This document shows positions 1 to 8,063 of a DNA stretch of 64,000 nt, piece by piece; positions within the stretch are counted from its first letter, which is position 1, and each line of letters opens with the position of its first letter. The translations under genes were made by a program, and so were the position numbers. The notes beneath the pieces are model-generated. The model was not told the DNA's origin. It saw only the letters and a list, made by a program, of their open reading frames with translations, and did no database searches. The stretch is from NCBI RefSeq assembly GCF_023101665.1, contig NZ_CP082161.1, positions 4,774,001 through 4,838,000 on the forward strand, written 5' to 3'. Source of the DNA: Bradyrhizobium sp. 195. GTDB taxonomy: Bacteria; Pseudomonadota; Alphaproteobacteria; Rhizobiales; Xanthobacteraceae.

Positions 1-507
1 GTGATCTATTCAGTGGCGCGCACCGAAAGCTCGTTCGACCAGCGCGACAAGTCACCCGCCAATGCGGTCGGGCTGATGCAGGTGACGCCTGAAGCCGGCC
101 GCGATACCGCCAAGCGCTTCGGTCTGACTTACGATTGGGACAAGATGGTCTCCGATCCCGTCTACAACACGCAAATGGGCGCGGCCGAGCTCAGCGCGCT
201 GTTGTCGGAATATCGCGGCAACCAGATCATGACCTTCGCCGGCTACAATGCCGGCCGCGGCCGGGTGCGCGAATGGGTGCAGGCGCGCGGCGATCCCAGG
301 GATCCCAAGGTCGATCCGGTCGACTGGGTCGAGCGCATCCCGCTGTCGGAGACGCGCAACTACGTCCAGCGGGTGATCGAGAATGTCCTCGTCTATCGCG
401 CAAGGTTCGAGGACAGCGGCATGATCGCGGGGAAGAACGATCAGCGCGTGGTGACGCAAAGCGTCGGCGCAACGGCACCCGTGGCGGCCGCAGCACCCGC
501 TCCCTAG
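1..507 (+). CDS. Lytic murein transglycosylase, C-terminal part
   Basis: This is the end of a soluble lytic transglycosylase (Slt70 family), which cleaves the MurNAc-GlcNAc bond of periplasmic peptidoglycan. The catalytic glutamate is in the RTESSFD motif near residue 9, followed by the family signature AVGLMQVTP and the AGYNAG motif near residue 81, all typical of the SLT domain. The frame is open at the left edge and the usual long alpha-helical N-terminal region is missing, so the GTG at base 1 is probably internal and the gene starts outside the window. The last 20 or so residues are an Ala/Pro-rich tail. A weak 8-bp inverted repeat lies just after the stop. Confidence 0.9.
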   Translation: MIYSVARTESSFDQRDKSPANAVGLMQVTPEAGRDTAKRFGLTYDWDKMVSDPVYNTQMGAAELSALLSEYRGNQIMTFAGYNAGRGRVREWVQARGDPRDPKVDPVDWVERIPLSETRNYVQRVIENVLVYRARFEDSGMIAGKNDQRVVTQSVGATAPVAAAAPAP

Positions 508-509
508 TC

Positions 510-537
510 GGCGCCGCCGGGGCTGGACCGCGGCGCC
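510..537 (+). terminator. Possible weak terminator hairpin after the transglycosylase
   Basis: GGCGCCGC and GCGGCGCC form an 8-bp stem with a 12-base loop three bases after the stop codon. There is no T-run behind it, so it may only slow transcription or be chance in GC-rich DNA. Confidence 0.3.
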
Positions 538-583
538 TGCAAGGTAACGTTGCCGCGGCTACCACGCGAGTGCAGTCGCGCAG

Positions 584-946
584 CTAGGTGTCACCTCCTT
601 CCATCCGGATCAGATCGCGACCGTCCAAGTATGCGCCGGTCAAGGCTCTTGCGAAGGTCCAGGCGTGTATCGTCCAGCTCCAGCACGAGACGGCACTGAA
701 GACGGCCACCATCTCGATCATGTTGCCAGCGGCGAGCTCGACGTGCGGGGTGGCCCATCCGGTGCGCCCAGGCGGCGACCATTGCATGAACAGCGTCACG
801 AGTTCGCCGCGCCGGTAGCAATCGTGGTCACAATAGCGGCGCGGTGTCCGCACGTGCCGGACATAGCCGGAGCTGAGTGACCGCGAGCATGTGCTGCACC
901 TGGCGGCGTGCGATGGAGGCTCGTGATTGACCACCACGAATTTCAT
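584..946 (-). CDS. Small cysteine-motif protein with C-terminal hydrophobic segment
   Basis: A protein of about 120 residues, function unknown. Its first 45 residues match the upstream neighbour (943-1131): both begin MKF, and both have C-x2-C-x18-C-x3-C (here C17, C20, C39, C43, with YCDHDCY), as in a small zinc-binding fold. After residue 60 there is a stretch rich in Val, Ala, Trp and Phe that could be one membrane segment. The ATG at 946 is preceded by GAGGG with 8-base spacing and overlaps the stop of the neighbour, so it is preferred over an upstream in-frame ATG at 1138. It is the last gene of a leftward three-gene operon. Confidence 0.6.
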   Translation of the reverse strand: MKFVVVNHEPPSHAARCSTCSRSLSSGYVRHVRTPRRYCDHDCYRRGELVTLFMQWSPPGRTGWATPHVELAAGNMIEMVAVFSAVSCWSWTIHAWTFARALTGAYLDGRDLIRMEGGDT

Positions 947-1131
947 GAAGCCGCCCTCACGCGATCTTCCGCGAGCGCCTCGCAGAACAGCGCGTAGCAC
1001 TGATAGTCGCAGTAAGGCAGACGGGTGGCGATCTCGCGGAGATAGCTGCCGCCGATCGGCTCGCAGCACTGCAAGCACCAGGTCTGCCGGAACGGGGTCC
1101 GGTCGTTCACCAGCACGAACGCGAATTTCAT
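943..1131 (-). CDS. Small four-cysteine protein, paralogue of next gene
   Basis: A 62-residue protein of unknown function. C19-x2-C22-x18-C41-x3-C45 suggests a zinc ribbon or treble-clef knuckle; the second half reads YCDYQCY. No signal peptide or membrane segment is visible. The start has a strong Shine-Dalgarno (GGGAGG, six bases upstream). Its ATG overlaps the stop of the secreted protein upstream (ATGA), and its own end overlaps the start of its paralogue, so the three genes are probably translationally coupled. Zinc binding is inferred from the cysteine spacing only. Confidence 0.65.
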   Translation of the reverse strand: MKFAFVLVNDRTPFRQTWCLQCCEPIGGSYLREIATRLPYCDYQCYALFCEALAEDRVRAAS

Positions 1132-1523
1132 GTGGCACCTCCCAAAGCGAAGCAATAAACGCTGTCCAACGGAGATAGTGCGGGTGGTGGAGCGCAAAGA
1201 TGGTTTCGGCCGTCGGGATTATCCCTGTTTCGCTCCACTTTTTGCGGCGGGATCAGAATGTATCTCCCGTCCTCCCTGCGCCGTGCATGGATCCGGCCAT
1301 CGATGTACTTGATGTCGGTCGGATAGCAGTCAGCGCTGTTGCAGCAGCTGAGGCTCGGATTGTCGGGCATGTGCCAGGTCGAATAGAATTTTTCGTGCAG
1401 CCCCTGGTCCTGGGGTGGGTGCTGGCGATGAACGGCACCATGCCCTGTCTCCTGCGCCTGGACGGTCGCCGCGGAGCCGAGGAGAACCAACCAGCACAAG
1501 AGCTTGCATGAGCGGTTCAACAC
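1128..1523 (-). CDS. Secreted cysteine-containing hypothetical protein
   Basis: A 131-residue protein with a clear Sec signal peptide (hydrophobic CKLLCWLVLLGSAATVQA, cleavage after AQA) and a small mature domain. The mature part has cysteines in SLSCCNSADCYP, NHLCAPPP and SVYCFA, which could pair in the periplasm. It is the first gene of the leftward operon that continues into two small four-cysteine proteins. The function is not known. Confidence 0.7.
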   Translation of the reverse strand: MLNRSCKLLCWLVLLGSAATVQAQETGHGAVHRQHPPQDQGLHEKFYSTWHMPDNPSLSCCNSADCYPTDIKYIDGRIHARRREDGRYILIPPQKVERNRDNPDGRNHLCAPPPALSPLDSVYCFALGGAT

Positions 1524-1575
1524 AATGGGCTCCCGGATCAGACCTACCGAACGATGTCAGCTCTCCAATTCAGCC

Positions 1576-1785
1576 TCATGCGGCCTGAGCCTGGAACAAC
1601 CACCGGCGGTCGCGTTCGCGGCGTGTGCGGAAGCGATCGACGCACTTCTTGGAGCAGAGCGCAGTGCGCCACGAATAGTAGCGGATCAAACCAAACTTGC
1701 TGCTACACACCGCACAGCCGTTGTTTGAAGCGCAGCGTTCGGACTCGGATAGGCGACGCTCAGGAAGTAGCGATGTATCGCACAT
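1576..1785 (-). CDS. Small four-cysteine protein (related to the 943-1131 type)
   Basis: A 69-residue ORF, unknown function. C24-x2-C27-x16-C44-x3-C48 resembles the spacing in the two proteins at 584-1131, and the C-terminus is strongly basic and aromatic (RTRRERDRRWLF), which would suit nucleic-acid binding. It lies upstream of and in the same direction as the secreted protein, but a 52-base gap separates them. Support is the cysteine pattern and protein-like composition; a search would be needed to prove it is expressed. Confidence 0.55.
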   Translation of the reverse strand: MCDTSLLPERRLSESERCASNNGCAVCSSKFGLIRYYSWRTALCSKKCVDRFRTRRERDRRWLFQAQAA

Positions 1786-2321
1786 TGTTGTCTCCCTCTG
1801 TTGCTTTGCGCGTTTGCCAGTTCGTTCCCTTGGACCTCATACGGGTCGTGAATTGCCGCGATCGCGGCTCCGTCTCGGGAATTGCAGCGGCCTCTCCTTG
1901 ATCACCGCCTGTCGATCAGGCGGCTCGGCCGCAAACATCAGACCCGGTTCCCGTCCGCTTGCCGATTGGCTGGTCGACGCTCCCGATTGGTCATGAGGTT
2001 AGTCCACCGGCACGAAGCGCCCAATTGTACGGAGGTAAATGGTTGACATGACTAGGAATGGAGGAGCTATACTTAGGTTTGTCCGTAGCCGCCCGGGGGC
2101 TCCGCGCTCGCTCGCGTTCAACGAGACGGCGCACGACGTTTCGGTTGCACGGTCACCGTGAAAACCATGCCGGCATGGCGTGCTTGATGCGCCGCAATGG
2201 ACAGGGCGAGCCGTCATTCGAAGGCGACGTCGTGATGTCCATCCGACTTTGGCCTGAATTGCTCCTCTGGCGTCAACGTGCTCTACTTGTATTCACGCAG
2301 AGAGCGCCGGGAGCGTCTGCG
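1786..2321. other. Non-coding interval before the sensor kinase
   Basis: No convincing gene is seen in these 536 bases. Open frames on both strands have coding-unlike composition. The only recognisable feature is the promoter-like sequence at 2043-2073, which reads toward the sensor kinase. Confidence 0.5.
2043..2073 (+). promoter_or_regulatory. Candidate sigma-70 promoter of the sensor kinase operon
   Basis: TTGACA at 2043-2048 and TATACT at 2068-2073 are near-consensus -35 and -10 hexamers with 19-base spacing, slightly long. If used, transcription would start near 2080, which rules out a kinase start at 2058 and fits one at 2235 or 2322. Confidence 0.4.
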
Positions 2322-4307
2322 ATGAAGCCTGTCCGGGCCGTCACGTTCGGGAAGTCTGCCGCGCAATCCCTCGCCGGCCGGATCAGGCAAGCTGTTACCG
2401 CCAAGCCGCGCATTCGGCCCGATGACGCCGGTTTGCTGGAAGCGGTCAAGCAGTGGCAGCAAGTCTTCGAGCACAACCCGGTCATGTACTTCATGGTCGA
2501 TCCGGGTGGAACCGTGATCAACGTGAACACATTCGGCGCCGCGCAACTGGGCTATACGGCCGCGGAGTTGATCGGCCGATCGGTGCTGGATGTCTTCTTC
2601 GAGGAGGATCGCGACTTCGTCCGCGCATGTGTCGCGCTGTGCCTTGAGACCGTCGATCAGTCCCACACCTGGGAGATCCGGAAGGTGCGCAAGGACGGCT
2701 CGGTGCTATGGGTGCGCGAGAATGCCAAGACCATGCTGCGGGCCGATGGCGGTCCGATCGTGCTGGTCGCCTGCGAGAACATCACCGAGCGCAAGGAAGC
2801 GGAGAATGCGCTGCGACAGAGCGAGGCTTATCTCGCCCAGGCGCAGGAATTGAGCCACACCGGTAGTTTCGGCTGGAAGTCAGCAACCGGCGAGATCACC
2901 TGGTCCAAGGAGACCTTTCGCATCTTCCAATGCGACGAGGGGACCACGCCAGAGATCCCGTTCATGCTCCAGCGGATCCATCCGGAGGACCGGCTCGCGG
3001 TGCAGAAGACCACGGGGCGGGCGGCCCGAGAGGGAAAAGATTACGACCACGAATACCGGCTCGTGATGCCTGGCGGTTCCATCAAGCACGTCAGAGCGGT
3101 CGCCCGGGCGATGCGAGATCCCAGAGGTCACGTGGAGTTCGTCGGATCAGTGACCGACATCACGGCCACCAAGCAGGCAGAGCGCAGGCTTCGTGAGAGC
3201 GAGCAGCGCTTTCGCGCCTATGCCGAGACCGCGTCTGACTGGTTCTGGGAGACGGGGCCAGACCACCGCGTGACCCAGATATCCGAACATTCCGATACCA
3301 TCACCGCGCCGGCGGGCCTGATCGGACTGACGCGTTGGGACATCGCTCCGGACGCAGATCTAGAACCCGAAAAATGGCGAGAACATCGGGCGGCGCTCGA
3401 CGCCCACGTTCCGTTCCGCGACCTAGTCTATCGCAGCAAAGACCGCAACGGGCAGCCGATCTACGTTCGAACCAGCGGCAAGCCGTTCTTCGACGCCGAC
3501 GGCGTGTTTCTGGGTTATCGTGGCGTCTGCACCGATGTGACTGCGGCTATCCGGGCCGATCAGGCCGAAAACGCGCTGCGCAAGGCCCAAGCCGAGCTGG
3601 CCCATGTGACGCGGGTCACGACACTGGGCGAGCTGACGGCTTCCATCGCCCACGAAATCAACCAGCCCCTCGCCGCCGTCATCGCAAATGCCGACGCCTG
3701 CATCGCCTGGCTCCAGCGCAATCCGCCCGATCTCAAGGCCGCCCGCCGCTCCGTGGAGTGGATCATCGAGGATGGCAAGCGTGCCAGCGACGTGATTCGT
3801 CACGTTCGGGCACTCGCCAAGCAGTCCGACATCGAGATGGTTCCGCTCGACCCCAACATGGTCGTGCGCGAGGCCGTCGCGCTCGTTCAGCGCGAGATGG
3901 CCAGCCACGCCGTGTCGGTACGGATGGAGCTGTGGTCGGCACTGCCCAGGGTCTTTGGCGATCGTATCCAATTGCAACAGGTCCTGATCAACCTGATCAT
4001 GAACGGGATCGAGGCCATGGAAGGCGTCCGTGATCGTCCGCGCGAGCTGGCGATCCGTTCAGCAGCGGACGACGATGGCGCGGTGCTGATGAGCGTTTCC
4101 GACTGCGGCGTCGGCATCAGTGAACAGGCGAGAGACCGGCTGTTCATGCCCTTCTTTACCACGAAGGCTTCCGGCATGGGCATGGGGCTGTCGATCTGCC
4201 GCTCCATCATCGAGGCCCATGGCGGACGACTTTCCGCCGCACCGAACCAGCACCACGGCGCAACTTTCCAAATCACCCTGCCCCTCCATCGAGAGGAAAC
4301 ATCGTGA
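2322..4307 (+). CDS. PAS-domain sensor histidine kinase
   Basis: A cytoplasmic-looking kinase of about 660 residues with three PAS domains (roughly 40-165, 170-290 and 300-425), the first two ending in ITERKEAE and ITATKQAE linkers, then a dimerisation/phosphoacceptor domain (His in [10 protein letters not shown] near residue 443) and an ATPase domain with the N box ([10 protein letters not shown]) and G box (GMGMGLSI). The H-box is of the FixL/NodV/TodS subgroup. No transmembrane segment is seen, so it probably senses an internal signal; no FixL-type haem motif could be confirmed by eye. The ATG at 2322 has GGGAG eight bases upstream; 2235 is an alternative. The stop overlaps the GTG of the response regulator, so the two are coupled. 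Confidence 0.88.
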   Translation: MKPVRAVTFGKSAAQSLAGRIRQAVTAKPRIRPDDAGLLEAVKQWQQVFEHNPVMYFMVDPGGTVINVNTFGAAQLGYTAAELIGRSVLDVFFEEDRDFVRACVALCLETVDQSHTWEIRKVRKDGSVLWVRENAKTMLRADGGPIVLVACENITERKEAENALRQSEAYLAQAQELSHTGSFGWKSATGEITWSKETFRIFQCDEGTTPEIPFMLQRIHPEDRLAVQKTTGRAAREGKDYDHEYRLVMPGGSIKHVRAVARAMRDPRGHVEFVGSVTDITATKQAERRLRESEQRFRAYAETASDWFWETGPDHRVTQISEHSDTITAPAGLIGLTRWDIAPDADLEPEKWREHRAALDAHVPFRDLVYRSKDRNGQPIYVRTSGKPFFDADGVFLGYRGVCTDVTAAIRADQAENALRKAQAELAHVTRVTTLGELTASIAHEINQPLAAVIANADACIAWLQRNPPDLKAARRSVEWIIEDGKRASDVIRHVRALAKQSDIEMVPLDPNMVVREAVALVQREMASHAVSVRMELWSALPRVFGDRIQLQQVLINLIMNGIEAMEGVRDRPRELAIRSAADDDGAVLMSVSDCGVGISEQARDRLFMPFFTTKASGMGMGLSICRSIIEAHGGRLSAAPNQHHGATFQITLPLHREETS

Positions 4308-4972
4308 CCGAGCGTGCGCCTTCGCCGCAGCAGGAGGAAAGCGAACAGCCAATCGTCTTCATCGTCGACGACGACGCGTCCATGCGCCGCGCGCTCACCA
4401 ATCTGTTCGAGTCGGTCGGCCTCAAGGTCGAAGCATTCGGCTCGGCACAGCAACTGCTCCAGGCCAAGCCGCCGGAAGTCCCCAGTTGCCTCGTGCTCGA
4501 CATCCGCCTGCCCGGCGCGAGCGGCCTCGACCTGCAGACCGACCTCGCCAAGGCAAATATTCACACGCCGATCATCTTCATTACCGGTCATGGCGATATT
4601 CCCATGACCGTTCGGGCCATGAAAAGCGGCGCGATCGACTTCCTGACAAAGCCGGTTCGCGATCAGGACATCCTGGACGCAGTCCAGGCTGCGATCGAGC
4701 GGGACCGCGAGCGCCGCGACCTCAACAGGATGGTCTCGACCGTCAAATCACGCTTCGACACCCTGTCCTCGCGGGAGCGAGACGTATTGTCATTGGTGAC
4801 GTCCGGCCTGATGAACAAGCAAGTGGCCGCCAAGCTCGGGTTGGCGGAAATCACCGTCAAAATCTATCGCGGCCAGATCATGCGGAAAATGGGCGCGAAG
4901 TCGTTGGCCGATCTGGTGAGAATGAGCGAGGCGCTCGGGATTCGGCCCAACAAGTCCGACGTACAAACCTAA
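4304..4972 (+). CDS. FixJ/NodW-type response regulator (receiver + LuxR HTH)
   Basis: A 222-residue regulator: receiver domain (about 16-130) with acidic pocket DDD, phosphoacceptor Asp in LVLDIRLPG, the TGHGDIPM loop and Lys in LTKPV, then a LuxR-type helix-turn-helix (about 150-212, LSSRERDVL...[16 protein letters not shown]). It is expected to be phosphorylated by the kinase encoded just upstream and to activate transcription. The GTG start overlaps the kinase stop codon (GTGA). FixJ and NodW have this architecture; the target genes cannot be deduced here. Confidence 0.9.
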   Translation: MTERAPSPQQEESEQPIVFIVDDDASMRRALTNLFESVGLKVEAFGSAQQLLQAKPPEVPSCLVLDIRLPGASGLDLQTDLAKANIHTPIIFITGHGDIPMTVRAMKSGAIDFLTKPVRDQDILDAVQAAIERDRERRDLNRMVSTVKSRFDTLSSRERDVLSLVTSGLMNKQVAAKLGLAEITVKIYRGQIMRKMGAKSLADLVRMSEALGIRPNKSDVQT

Positions 4973-5067
4973 GTATGAGTTTCCAATGATGACTGGCAGG
5001 TCCACCTTGCGTGTTTAGGTGTGGCCGTCACGACGGCAAGCTCAATCCGGGGCGAGGAGCGGACGTC

Positions 5068-5454
5068 TTGTCAGCGGCTTCCGTCATTTCAGTGCTTGAC
5101 GATGACCCATTCTTGCGGGCCGCGGTTAACAACCTCTTGGAATCGCGCGGGTACATCGTCCACACATTCGCCTCCGCCGAGGAGTTTTTGAGGTCGACCG
5201 ATTCGAACAACACATCGTGCGTGATCGCCGACGTCCAGATGCCGTTGATGACCGGAATCGATCTGCTGACGCAGATGCGCGCGCACGGTTCGGCTACGCC
5301 GTTCATCTTCATCACAGCTTTCCCGGACGAGAGCGTGCGTGAGCGTGCGCTCAAGGCCGGGGCGACCTGTTTCCTCGGTAAGCCGTTTGCCACCTCGGAT
5401 CTGATGCAATGCCTGAACCGGGCGCTGGCAGCAGGTGACGAAACCATGGAGTGA
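5068..5454 (+). CDS. Single-domain response regulator (receiver only)
   Basis: A receiver domain of about 128 residues without an output domain: acidic pair LDDDP, phosphoacceptor Asp in CVIADVQMPLMTG, Thr in FIFITAF and Lys in LGKPF. Such lone receivers often act as phosphate sinks or shuttle partners in alphaproteobacterial phosphorelays. The frame opens at 5011 (GTG), but the TTG at 5068 is preferred because it has GAGGAG eight bases upstream and leaves a receiver of normal length. It lies 95 bases after the LuxR-type regulator on the same strand. Confidence 0.8.
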   Translation: MSAASVISVLDDDPFLRAAVNNLLESRGYIVHTFASAEEFLRSTDSNNTSCVIADVQMPLMTGIDLLTQMRAHGSATPFIFITAFPDESVRERALKAGATCFLGKPFATSDLMQCLNRALAAGDETME

Positions 5455-5505
5455 TTGCGGCGGTCGGGCAATCGCGACGGTGACAGCGGCCAGATCAATC
5501 CCGCC

Positions 5506-5544
5506 TCTCGCGAGCCCTCCCGCGAGACGGCCGCATTTGCGGCC
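5506..5544. terminator. Two adjacent hairpins between the receiver gene and the TctC-like gene
   Basis: TCTCGCG/CGCGAGA (5506-5527, 8-base loop) and GGCCGC-ATTT-GCGGCC (5529-5544) are consecutive inverted repeats between two convergent genes. They may act as a bidirectional terminator, but neither has a clear T-run. Confidence 0.4.
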
Positions 5545-5603
5545 TCGTCACGATGGGATCGCATCACTTGGCGGCATACCGGCCGAAGCACGCGCCGTCC
5601 GCC

Positions 5604-6575
5604 TCAATCCACCTTGATGTTCGCCGCTTTGATCATCGGCCACCATTTTGCGATCTCGGCCTTCTGCCGGGTGCCGAGCGCTTCGGGTGTGAGCTGGTCC
5701 TTCGGTGTCATCTCCAGCCCCTGGTTTTCGAGCTGCTTCTTCACCGCAGGATCGTTCAGCGCCTCCACCGCCGCAGTATTGAGCTTGGCAACGATCTCCT
5801 TCGGCGTGCCCTTCGGCACCCATAGGCCCGACCACAGCGTCATGTTGAAGCCCTTCAGGCCCGCCTCCTCTGCGGTCGGGATCTCCGGTGCCGAGGACAG
5901 GCGCTTGCTATCGGTGATGGCGTAAGCGCGGATCGTGCCGGCACGGACCTGGCCGATGGAGTTGGAGGTCTGGTCGACGATGATGTCGATCTGACCCGCG
6001 ATGAGATCGTTCAGCGCGGGCGCAGTGCCGCGATACGGCACGTATTGCAGCTTGATGCCGGAGACACTTTCGAAATAGACGCCGGCGATGTGGCTGCCGG
6101 AGCCGGCGCCGGCGGTGCCCGCTGTCGGCGGCGAGGGCCGCGACTTCAGCCATTCCAGAAGCTCTTTCAGCGAGTTCGCGGGCACCGCGGTCTTGCTGAC
6201 GATGATCATCGGATTGCTCGGCAGCAGCACGACCGGCTCGAGATCAGCGACGAGGTCGTATTTCAGCTTGTAGACGGCGCCATTGGCGACATGGGTGCCG
6301 AGATGGCCGAACGAGATGGTGTAGCCGTCCGGCGGTGATTGCACGGCGCGGCCGACGCCGATCGAGCCGCCCGCGCCGGTGACGTTCTCGATCACGACGG
6401 CCTGGCCAAGCGACACCCGCATCCGCTCGGCGAGCACGCGCGCCATCGCATCCGACGGGCCGCCGGCCGAGAAAGGCACGATGATGGTGATGGGATGGGA
6501 GGGATAATCCTGGGCGCGCGCGGCGCCTGAAACAGCGAGAACAGCAAACAGCGCAGCCCAGACGGCCTTCGTCAT
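5604..6575 (-). CDS. Tripartite tricarboxylate transporter (Bug/TctC) substrate-binding protein
   Basis: A periplasmic binding protein of 323 residues from the large Bug/TctC family, which captures carboxylates or similar small metabolites. It has a Sec signal peptide (MTKAVWAALFAVLAVSGAARAQ) and the family features YPSHPITIIVPFSAGGPSD near the mature N-terminus, GAGGSIG and PYRGTAPAL. The ATG at 6575 follows GGGGAG and is preferred over an in-frame ATG at 6638. No TctA/TctB membrane partner is nearby, as is usual for orphan Bug proteins, so the ligand is unknown. Confidence 0.88.
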   Translation of the reverse strand: MTKAVWAALFAVLAVSGAARAQDYPSHPITIIVPFSAGGPSDAMARVLAERMRVSLGQAVVIENVTGAGGSIGVGRAVQSPPDGYTISFGHLGTHVANGAVYKLKYDLVADLEPVVLLPSNPMIIVSKTAVPANSLKELLEWLKSRPSPPTAGTAGAGSGSHIAGVYFESVSGIKLQYVPYRGTAPALNDLIAGQIDIIVDQTSNSIGQVRAGTIRAYAITDSKRLSSAPEIPTAEEAGLKGFNMTLWSGLWVPKGTPKEIVAKLNTAAVEALNDPAVKKQLENQGLEMTPKDQLTPEALGTRQKAEIAKWWPMIKAANIKVD

Positions 6576-6656
6576 TGTCTTCTCCCCAGCGATGTCGATA
6601 TTATTTTTGCTCTTCCCGCGTACGGGAAGAGGGATCATTCGTGGCGTATTGCCGCG

Positions 6657-7898
6657 CTAGAACTGCGAATAATCGATCGGCTTGTGGCGGTCGAGCGTGC
6701 GGGTGACCGGCGGCAGCGGATACTTCAGGCCGGTGGCGCAGTTGAACAGCATGACGCGGTCACCCTTCGAGACGCGGCCGTCGGCAAGGCTCTCCTTGTA
6801 GGCGGCATAGGTGGCGGCGCCCTCGGGGCACAGCAGCAGCCCCTCCTCGCGTGCGACCTCGTTCAGCGCCGCCGAGATCTTGTCGTCATCGACCGCGATG
6901 GCAAAGCCCTTACTCTCGCGCACGGCCCGCAGAATGAGAAAATCGCCGATCGCTTGCGGCACGCGGATGCCCGACGCAATGGTGTGGGCGTCCTCCCAGC
7001 GCGTCGCATGCTCGGTGCCGGCGTCATAGGCCCGCACCATCGGCGCGCAGCCCGAGGCCTGCACCGCGACCATGCGCGGGCGCTTGCTTCCGATGAAGCC
7101 GATCTTCTCAAGCTCGTCGAAGGCCTTCCACATGCCGATCAGGCCGGTGCCGCCGCCGGTCGGATAGAAGATCACGTCGGGCACGTCCCAGCCGAGCTGC
7201 TCGGCGAGTTCGAGGCCCATCGTCTTCTTGCCCTCGATGCGATACGGCTCCTTCAGCGTCGAGGTGTCGAACCAGCCGACCTTGGCCTTGCCCTCGCCGA
7301 CGATCTTGCCGCAATCGTCGATATAGCCGTTGACGCGGTAGACGGTCGCGCCCTGCAGCTCGATCTCGCTGACGTTCACCTCGGGCGTGTCGGCCGGGCA
7401 GAAGATCGTGGTCTTGATGCCGCAGCTCGTGGCGTAGGCCGCGAGTGCCGCGCCGGCATTGCCGTTGGTGGGCATCGCCATGTGTTTAATGCCGAGCGCC
7501 TTGCCCATCGACACCGCCATCACGAGGCCACGCGCCTTGAACGAGCCGGTCGGCAGACGCCCCTCGTCCTTCACGATGATCTCTCCGCCGCCGAGCTTCT
7601 TGCCGAGCTTCGGCAGCCGGATCAGCGGCGTCGTGACCTCGCCGAGCGAGACGATATCCCTGCATTTGCGCACCGGCAGCAGCTCGCGATAGCGCCACAT
7701 GTCGCCGGGACGCTGGCTAAGCGCGTCCTTGGTCAGCGCCTTCTTCACGCCAGCGAGGTCGTAGCGAACGAGAAGCGGCTTGCCGGCTTTGGAGAGATTG
7801 TGGACCTGGTCAGCGGCGTAATGGTCGCCTTCCATCGCGCATTCGAGATGGGTGACGAAGGTCGGGCGTTCGATGGTGAGGTTGTCGTTGTCGTGCAT
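6657..7898 (-). CDS. thrC: Threonine synthase
   Basis: A 413-residue PLP enzyme of fold type II that converts O-phosphohomoserine to threonine. The PLP lysine is in PTGSFKARG, with the asparagine loop PTNGNAG and the phosphate-binding glycine loop PTGGGTG. It has the length and order of the archaeal/plant-like threonine synthase class. Members of this class can be confused with other fold-II lyases, so substrate specificity is inferred. The start at 7898 has AAGGGAA upstream. It lies downstream of lpd on the same strand but is separated by a palindromic repeat. Confidence 0.82.
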   Translation of the reverse strand: MHDNDNLTIERPTFVTHLECAMEGDHYAADQVHNLSKAGKPLLVRYDLAGVKKALTKDALSQRPGDMWRYRELLPVRKCRDIVSLGEVTTPLIRLPKLGKKLGGGEIIVKDEGRLPTGSFKARGLVMAVSMGKALGIKHMAMPTNGNAGAALAAYATSCGIKTTIFCPADTPEVNVSEIELQGATVYRVNGYIDDCGKIVGEGKAKVGWFDTSTLKEPYRIEGKKTMGLELAEQLGWDVPDVIFYPTGGGTGLIGMWKAFDELEKIGFIGSKRPRMVAVQASGCAPMVRAYDAGTEHATRWEDAHTIASGIRVPQAIGDFLILRAVRESKGFAIAVDDDKISAALNEVAREEGLLLCPEGAATYAAYKESLADGRVSKGDRVMLFNCATGLKYPLPPVTRTLDRHKPIDYSQF

Positions 7899-7939
7899 GG
7901 GTTCATTCCCTTTTGTTGTTCTGCTTGTTTAATGTCTGA

Positions 7940-8054
7940 CCGTCACCCTGAGGTGCCGGAGCGAAGCGGAGGCCTCGAAGGGCGACGAGCCCGGCTGCTC
8001 GATCTGGGCCGCGCATCCTTCGAGGCTCGCTGCGCGAGCACCTCAGGATGACGG
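7940..8054. repeat. Long palindromic intergenic repeat
   Basis: Arms at 7940-7956 and 8038-8054 are complementary with one mismatch (outer CCGTCA...TGACGG), and an inner pair (GGCCTCGAAGG near 7971 and its complement near 8017) continues the cruciform. It lies between lpd and threonine synthase. Its type is common in Bradyrhizobium intergenic DNA; it has no coding potential and may act as an mRNA-stabilising or transcription-attenuating hairpin. Confidence 0.75.
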
Positions 8055-8063
8055 GTCTAGCAG

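Noticed and set aside
2058..2321. N-terminal extension of the sensor kinase
   Set aside because: Arg-rich and non-conserved in look, and it overlaps the candidate -10 element at 2068-2073.
6684..8051. 455-codon frame opposite threonine synthase, running into a repeat
   Set aside because: The C-terminal part is translated from a palindromic repeat and the rest mirrors thrC.
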